Source of the DNA: Fretibacterium sp.
GTDB taxonomy: Bacteria; Synergistota; Synergistia; Synergistales; Aminobacteriaceae
Assembly: GCA_024695065.1 (NCBI GenBank)
Contig: JAILIX010000042.1
Coordinates: 1-64,000, forward strand
DNA: 64,000 bases
Reading direction: 5' to 3'
Part shown: in pieces, positions 59,179 through 64,000 of the stretch
Numbering within the stretch: the first letter of the stretch is position 1
Layout: each line of letters opens with the position of its first letter
Made by a program: the position numbers and the translations under genes
Notes under the pieces: model-generated
Database searches by the model: none
Seen by the model: only the letters and a program-made list of their open reading frames with translations
What the model was told of the DNA's origin: nothing

Positions 59179-61200
59179 GTGGCCAGGTCACAGGGCAGGA
59201 AACTGGAGCGGAAAAAGCTGATGGGGGACCCCATCCTGGTGATGGGGATACTGTTGATTATGGCGTTCCTGCTGCTGTTTATCGTGTATCCGCTGTGGAC
59301 GGTAACAGCACAGAGCTTTTCCCAAAGCGAGACGGAAACGCTGAATGAAGTCAAGGCAGCAGGTGAGTGGTTTGTCCATGCTGCGGAAACACTTCCGGAG
59401 GCCGCCGCCGGACACTTCCGCACGCTGGGCGTCAGTACGGGCGAATTTCACCGTCTCTATAACCGCTATCGGCGAAACAATGCAGAGGATGTGGTCAGAG
59501 CACGTGCTGCGCTGAAGGAGGCGCTGTTGAGGGTGGACGGCGGGGCTGTTGAAACCTTTGCCGCAGCGTTAAAGCTCCCCCCTGAGGAGATCCGAAGCCG
59601 TGTGGAAACCGTACGGGAGGCCGAGGTCACTCTGGGACGGCCGGCATTCTCCATGGATGCCTACGTGACGCTGTTCCGGCGCGGCAGTTTTCAGAAGACG
59701 GTACACAACACAATTCTGCTGGGATTTATCACAGGCCTCATTGCCACGCTGATTGGCTTTGTCTTTGCCTATGTGGACATGTACACGAAGACAGCGTTCA
59801 GTCCTATGTTCCGCGTCATTTCGGTGTTGCCCATCGTATCGCCGCCCTTTGTACTGTCACTTTCGGCCATCATGCTGTTCGGCAGGCGGGGCCTGATCAC
59901 GCGTCAGCTCCTTGGTATCATGGACGCCAACATAAATGGCCTGCACGGTATCGTGCTGGTGCAGGTGCTCACTTTTTTCCCTGTCTGTTATCTGATGCTC
60001 AAGGGGTTGCTGCTCAACATCGAGCCGTCCCTGGAGGAATCGGCCCGCGACATGGGGGCTTCCCGCTGGAAGGTGTTCACAACGGTGACTCTGCCTCTGC
60101 TGCTTCCGGGAATCGGCAACGCTTTCCTTGTGACGTTCATAGAGGCGGTGGCGGACTTTGCCAACCCGCAGATGATTGGCGGGGATTTCCGCACGCTGGC
60201 GGAGATGATTTATAACGAATACGCCCTGCAGGGGGACCCGCGTGTGCCGGCGGCCATGTCCGTGTTCATGCTGCTGATGACCATCGTCCTGTTCACAATG
60301 GAGAAATACTGGCTGGAGCGGAAGTCCGTCGCCACTCTCAGCGGCAAGGCATCCCGTGTGCGCCAGCCTATCACCGACAGGTCGGTAGTGATACCGTTGG
60401 TGACATTTTGTATGCTGGTCTCCGTGTTCGTGATAAGCATGTACGCGCTGATTCCTCTTGGAGCACTGTTCCAGCAGTGGGGACGCCGATTTACGCTGGT
60501 CACAACGCACTTTCGGAAGGTGTTTGACCGTGGGCTTCAGCCCTTCTGGGATTCCATGCTGCTTTCCCTGATTGCGGCCTTCATCACAGCCTTCATGTCC
60601 ATGATTATTGCCTACCTGGTGGTGAAGCGCAGGTTCCCAGGCCGCAGCGTCATGGAATTTGTGACTATGTTTGCCATGGCTGTGCCCGGCACAGTGCTGG
60701 GCATTGCGCTGCTGCGCGGCTATATCACGGGGATATTTAACAGCGGCACTATGGTTCTGGCCGGGACGGGAAGCATACTGGTTATTGCGTTTGTAGTGCG
60801 CAGCCTGCCCGTCGGCACACGCTCCGGTGTGGCGGCGCTGCGTCAGATTGATAAATCCATTGAGGAATCTGCCTACGATATGGGGGCGGACAGTGGAAAG
60901 GTGTTCACCTCCGTCACGTTGCCGCTGATCAAGGACTCCTTTATCAGTGGCCTGGTGACGACGTTCGCCCGTTCCATAACGGCTACCAGCGCAGTGATCT
61001 TCCTGATCTCCCCGGCGTGGAGGCTGATTACGCCGCAAATCATGACTGTTGTAGACAGGGGCGAGTATTCTGAGGCCTGCGCATGGGCCACGATGCTGAT
61101 GGCCATCGTGTACTGCGCTATAGCGCTGATGAACCTGCTGCTGAGCGTCTTTGGCACCAGCCGCCGGCAGGAACGTGCAGAAAGGAAGGTTTGGGCATGA
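59179..61200 (+). CDS. Iron-type ABC transporter permease with large extracytoplasmic insertion (locus 2)
   Basis: About 673 residues. First helix about 20-42, then a soluble stretch of about 120 residues (about 45-165; rich in Ala/Glu helices such as EVKAAGEWFVHAAETLPEAA and ending VREAEVTLGRPAF) before the first permease unit. Two BPD halves follow with EAA loops SLEESARDMGASRWKVF and SIEESAYDMGADSGKVF. GTG 59179 is chosen with GAGGTG six bases upstream; GTG 59170 is possible. The stop overlaps the ATPase gene (ATGA). Confidence 0.88.
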   Translation: MARSQGRKLERKKLMGDPILVMGILLIMAFLLLFIVYPLWTVTAQSFSQSETETLNEVKAAGEWFVHAAETLPEAAAGHFRTLGVSTGEFHRLYNRYRRNNAEDVVRARAALKEALLRVDGGAVETFAAALKLPPEEIRSRVETVREAEVTLGRPAFSMDAYVTLFRRGSFQKTVHNTILLGFITGLIATLIGFVFAYVDMYTKTAFSPMFRVISVLPIVSPPFVLSLSAIMLFGRRGLITRQLLGIMDANINGLHGIVLVQVLTFFPVCYLMLKGLLLNIEPSLEESARDMGASRWKVFTTVTLPLLLPGIGNAFLVTFIEAVADFANPQMIGGDFRTLAEMIYNEYALQGDPRVPAAMSVFMLLMTIVLFTMEKYWLERKSVATLSGKASRVRQPITDRSVVIPLVTFCMLVSVFVISMYALIPLGALFQQWGRRFTLVTTHFRKVFDRGLQPFWDSMLLSLIAAFITAFMSMIIAYLVVKRRFPGRSVMEFVTMFAMAVPGTVLGIALLRGYITGIFNSGTMVLAGTGSILVIAFVVRSLPVGTRSGVAALRQIDKSIEESAYDMGADSGKVFTSVTLPLIKDSFISGLVTTFARSITATSAVIFLISPAWRLITPQIMTVVDRGEYSEACAWATMLMAIVYCAIALMNLLLSVFGTSRRQERAERKVWA

Positions 61201-62273
61201 GTAAGGTCAAAAAAGGCGTGCGCCTGGAAAACGTATCCAAAATATATCTGGATCCGAAGACAAAAAAACAATTCAACGCGGTGGACGATATCTCTCTGGA
61301 GATTGCCCCCGGTGAATTTGTCACCCTTCTTGGACCTTCCGGCTGCGGAAAAACCACCACACTGCGCATGATTGCCGGTTTTGAGAGCCCTGATGCCGGC
61401 GAAATTTATCTTGGGGACGAACCCATCAACGAACTGACGCCCAACAGGCGAGATACCGCCATGGTGTTCCAAAGCTATGCTCTGTTCCCTCATATCAACA
61501 TCTTTGACAATATAGCCTATGGACTTAAGCTGCGCAAGTTCAGCAAGCAGGTCATCCGCGATAAGGTATTCGGCATGATGGACCTTGTGGGGCTGACAGG
61601 CATGGAGAACCGTTATACCAACCAGCTGTCGGGGGGGCAGCAGCAGCGTGTGGCCCTGGCCCGCGCACTGGTGCTTGAGCCGGGTGTGCTTCTGTTTGAC
61701 GAGCCGCTGTCCAATCTGGACGCGAAACTGCGTGTGCAGATGCGCACCGAGATACGCCGCATTCAGCAGCAGCTGGGTATCACTGCAATATACGTTACCC
61801 ATGACCAGAGTGAGGCCATGTCTATCTCGGACCGGATTATCCTGCTGAATAGAGGCCGGATAGTGCAGATTGGGTCTCCGTTTGATATTTACTATCATCC
61901 CAACAGCGAATTTGTGGCAGACTTCATCGGCGAATGTAGTTTTTTGAAGGGCGTGATAGCAGAACAGCGTTCGGGCGAGGCCGTGGTAGACGTGGACGGC
62001 AGAAAAGTAAGCGTCGTCTGCGGCGGTGAGCCTGTAACAGGAGAAACCAGGGAAATTGTGCTGCGCCCGGAGGCAGTTCGAATCGGTGACAGCGGTCTTT
62101 TGCCCTGTCGGGTGGAGTTGAGCTGCTTCATGGGATCATATCAGAATTATCACGTGCGCGTGGGCAGCACGCTGGTGAAGGTGGCAGACACCTGTCCCAT
62201 CGGGCACAGGGTGTTTCGTGTGGGGGAGGAGGCATGGATTTCCTTTGAAAAGGAGTGTGTGCACCTGTTGTAA
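61197..62273 (+). CDS. Iron-type ABC transporter ATP-binding protein (locus 2)
   Basis: 358 residues. Walker A GPSGCGKTT, Q-loop VFQSYALFPH, signature QLSGGQQQRVALARA, Walker B VLLFDEPLSNLD, switch THDQ, and a C-terminal TOBE domain. FbpC/PotA-like. The ATG overlaps the permease stop by 4 bases, which fixes the start; the frame is open further upstream inside the permease gene. Followed by a strong terminator. Confidence 0.92.
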   Translation: MSKVKKGVRLENVSKIYLDPKTKKQFNAVDDISLEIAPGEFVTLLGPSGCGKTTTLRMIAGFESPDAGEIYLGDEPINELTPNRRDTAMVFQSYALFPHINIFDNIAYGLKLRKFSKQVIRDKVFGMMDLVGLTGMENRYTNQLSGGQQQRVALARALVLEPGVLLFDEPLSNLDAKLRVQMRTEIRRIQQQLGITAIYVTHDQSEAMSISDRIILLNRGRIVQIGSPFDIYYHPNSEFVADFIGECSFLKGVIAEQRSGEAVVDVDGRKVSVVCGGEPVTGETREIVLRPEAVRIGDSGLLPCRVELSCFMGSYQNYHVRVGSTLVKVADTCPIGHRVFRVGEEAWISFEKECVHLL

Positions 62274-62576
62274 GACGCTTTTAATAAACAACTATATCCT
62301 CTGACTCTGTAGAAAAACAAAATGAAAGCGGGGGCTCTCAGCAGCCCCTGTTTTTTTAATCAGATCTCAACTTTTAATCGCGTCTTTCCAGCCGTTGTGG
62401 TACGGTCATGCGGACATTTTGATAAGGGCATGCGATTTCTTGAGGCTTCGGGCATAAAGGTGGGTAAGGAACCAAGTATCAAATAAGACTTGAAAAAATC
62501 ATCCATGTTCCCATAGAGTATAAGCGTCGAAACAAAACCCGAAGGGAGTTTCACAGATGGTTTTCTCTAATACTAG
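62274..62576 (+). other. Intergenic region between ABC locus 2 and the IS5 remnant, with terminator
   Basis: A terminator lies at 62330-62357: GGGGGCT pairs with AGCCCC around CTCAGC, followed by seven T. The rest, 62358-62576, shows no convincing gene on either strand and may be decayed sequence. Confidence 0.6.
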
Positions 62577-62625
62577 ACCTGTCCACCAACTTGTCATATC
62601 AGTGAAAACGCGACATGCTTAATTT

Positions 62626-63477
62626 ATGAATAACATAGAAAGACTGGATTCCTTAAAGGACGAAGTGTAGTAGGGGATATTTGGCGTAACAAAGGCTGCA
62701 TTTGACAAGATGCTGTCAATTTTGGAGGAGGCTTACCCACAGCAGCATACCAGGGGAGGGGTGGCTCTGTCAGTCGGCTGTCTGTGTCGGCAGGAAACCT
62801 GCTTTGCGGGCTGGACAGGCTGATAATAACGCTGGGATATTACAGGGAGTATCGGACCATGAGGCATATTGCTTTTGACTATGGGGTATCAAAAAGCATG
62901 GTTCATAAGAGCATTCAATGGGTTGAGAATGTGCTTATTCGCAGAAAGGAATTTGCCTTGCCTGGCAGGAAGGAGCTCGCGAAGGCACAGGAGGCGCAAG
63001 TTGTCCTTATTGATGCGACGGAGTGCGAAATAGAACGACCGAAAAAAAACAGAAAGAATACTATTCCGGGAAGAAGAAAAGACATACGATAAAGGTTCAG
63101 GTTGTTGCCAATGTTTCAACGCGGGATGTCATTTAATTTCAACAGGCAAAGGCAGAGAACATGACTTCAGTATTTTTCAGGAGAGTAAGGTACATTTTAC
63201 CCGGTGGGCTCAGGTTATCGCGGATAAGGGTTATCAGGGGATTCAGAAGCTTCATTTCAACAGTGTTGTTCCGATCAGGGTAAAAAAGGGTCGGTCGCTA
63301 TCGGTTCCTGAAAAACTTTATAACTCACTTGTTTCAAAGTGCAGAATTTACATTGAGCATATCAACCGCTATATTAAAAGGTTCCGTATCTTTCCTTCAC
63401 GATACAGGAACAGGCGTAAGAAATTTGGACTTCGTTTCTCTTTGGCCTGCGGGCTTTATCATTTTCAACATGGTTAG
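62626..63477 (+). pseudogene. Broken IS5-family transposase
   Basis: Pieces in different frames read FGVTKAAFDKMLSILEEAYP, then TLGYYREYRTMRHIAFDYGV and SKSMVHKSIQWVENVLI, VVLIDATECEIERPKKN, YYSGKKKRHTIKVQVV, and a C-terminal arm ending FQHG. Stops and frameshifts lie near 62668, 62760, 63050 and 63125. Between LSV and DRLIITLGYYREY a 9-residue stretch SAGNLLCGL has no counterpart in the family as I recall it and coincides with repeat family 2. Confidence 0.85.
62786..62813 (+). repeat. Repeat family 2 copy inside the IS5 transposase remnant
   Basis: GTCGGCAGGAAACCTGCTTT plus GCGGGCTG aligns with GCCGGCAGGAAGCCCACTAT plus GTGGGACG in ggt at 19 or more of 28 positions by eye. Confidence 0.45.
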
Positions 63478-63550
63478 TGGACAGGTCTAGTTTACTCATT
63501 TTTATTCGTTCCCTTCCTTCGGTCGTGAATATCCCGCTTCGGGGCAGAAA

Positions 63551-63586
63551 CTAAGCACGGGCCGGAAAGTTCCAGCCCGTGCTTAG
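63551..63586 (-). terminator. Terminator downstream of the sugar kinase gene
   Basis: CTAAGCACGGGC (63551-63562) and GCCCGTGCTTAG (63575-63586) form a perfect 12-base-pair stem 28 bases past the minus-strand stop; only a short T run follows. Confidence 0.65.
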
Positions 63587-63613
63587 TAATATTATAGTTA
63601 AGGAAAAAGGACT

Positions 63614-64000
63614 TCAGCGCTTCACACGGGCGCCCGCGCCGCCCATAATGGCCTCCACCTCGTTCACACTGGCCATGGAGGTGTCGCCCGGCGTCGTCAT
63701 GGCCAGAGCTCCGTGAGCCGCGCCGTAGTTCACAGCCTTCTCCGGGTCCCCCGTGGTCATCAGCCCGTAAACCAGTCCAGAGGCAAAGGAATCACCGCCG
63801 CCTACACGGTCCATGATTTCCAGCCCGTCATAGGCTCTGGACATATAAATGTTGCCGTCTGCCCAGCAAATAGCCTTCCAGTCGTTGACCGTTGCTGTCC
63901 GCACCGTGCGCAGGGTTGTGGCCACAGCCTTGAAGTTGGGATACGCCTTCGCCGCCTCGCCGATCATCTTTTTGTAGCCGTCAAGGTTCAGTTCCTTGAG
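63614..64000 (-). CDS. PfkB-family sugar kinase (2-keto-3-deoxygluconate kinase-like), C-terminal part
   Basis: About 128 C-terminal residues; the gene runs off the right edge. The catalytic anion hole and base appear in DRVGGGDSFASGLVYGL, followed by PEKAVNYGAAHGALAMTTPGDTSMAS, as in KdgK-like members of the ribokinase family. The upstream part VATTLRTVRTATVNDWKAI is also KdgK-like. Likely phosphorylates 2-keto-3-deoxygluconate or a related sugar acid; the substrate cannot be fixed from this part alone. Confidence 0.82.
   Translation of the reverse strand, partial: LKELNLDGYKKMIGEAAKAYPNFKAVATTLRTVRTATVNDWKAICWADGNIYMSRAYDGLEIMDRVGGGDSFASGLVYGLMTTGDPEKAVNYGAAHGALAMTTPGDTSMASVNEVEAIMGGAGARVKR

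Larger units (their letters stand above)
62577..63486 (+). mobile_element. Decayed IS5-family insertion sequence
   Basis: 910 bases bounded by inverted ends ACCTGTCCACCAAC (62577-62590) and, reversed, ACCTGTCCACTAAC (63473-63486). Both sides are flanked by CTAG (62573-62576 and 63487-63490), fitting the YTAR target duplication of IS5-family elements. The single transposase gene is broken. Confidence 0.85.

Noticed and set aside
59857-61038. 393-codon minus-strand open frame opposite the locus 2 permease
   Set aside because: His/Arg/Gln-rich antisense translation of a membrane protein gene; the plus-strand permease is clear.
1-64000. tRNA or rRNA genes
   Set aside because: Intergenic regions were scanned by eye for cloverleaf and conserved rRNA blocks and none was convincing; a covariance-model search was not possible.

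Overview
The window looks like a chromosomal segment of a GC-rich, flagellated, Gram-negative anaerobe. Indicators are the 3' end of fliD, the LPS Kdo transferase waaA, a pyrophosphate-type phosphofructokinase, a carboxyltransferase of the oxaloacetate/pyruvate carboxylase type, and several amino-acid and metal uptake systems. Gene content and style are most reminiscent of the Synergistota. That placement is an inference from protein character, not from a marker alignment.

Layout. 0-12 kb: fliD 3' end, an MFS carrier, mazG, an oadA/pycB-like carboxyltransferase, then the conserved block phoH - 7TM-HD phosphohydrolase - ybeY - CorC-like CBS protein - cdd - era - recO, mostly with overlapping or nearly touching ends. 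12-20 kb: MATE exporter, TauE/SafE permease, class-I amidotransferase-like peptidase (C26), rarA, and an AddB-like nuclease preceded by a 22-codon ORF. 20-25.6 kb (minus strand): HIT - yigZ - gamma-glutamyltransferase - two half-size chromate-type transporters - dicarboxylate/glutamate symporter. 25.6-31.5 kb: class II aldolase - AddA-like helicase/nuclease - radA with overlapping ends. 32-39 kb: a tandemly duplicated signalling cassette, [dCache-HAMP-PP2C phosphatase + STAS-kinase-like protein] twice, with an RsbW-like ATPase domain fused to the second phosphatase. 39-46 kb: thioredoxin-like lipoprotein, two proteins of unknown function, waaA, PPi-type PFK, aquaporin. 46-49.3 kb: a STAS-acyl-CoA synthetase fusion gene cut in two by an IS3-family element. 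49.5-62.3 kb: gltX, two complete iron-type ABC uptake loci on opposite strands, a Tim44-like zinc-ribbon protein and a beta-propeller protein. 62.3-64 kb: a decayed IS5-family element and the 3' end of a PfkB-family sugar kinase.

How the genes may work together. The most distinctive part is the STAS/PP2C system. Both STAS-kinase fusions keep the phosphorylatable serine of anti-sigma-antagonist domains, but both have Asn where APH-type kinases carry their catalytic and metal-binding Asp residues, so they look like STAS-pseudokinases. Together with the sensor phosphatases and the fused ATPase domain they could form a membrane-sensing partner-switch circuit with an unusual output. The acyl-CoA synthetase 8 kb downstream had a STAS domain too before IS3 insertion.

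A second theme is small palindromic repeats. One family (about 40 nt, two copies inside genes, three at gene ends or just before ribosome binding sites) and one 24-28 nt family (inside ggt, the MATE gene and the IS5 remnant) appear to have been inserted within coding sequences without breaking the frame of the intact genes, adding short peptide stretches. No rRNA, tRNA or CRISPR array was seen.
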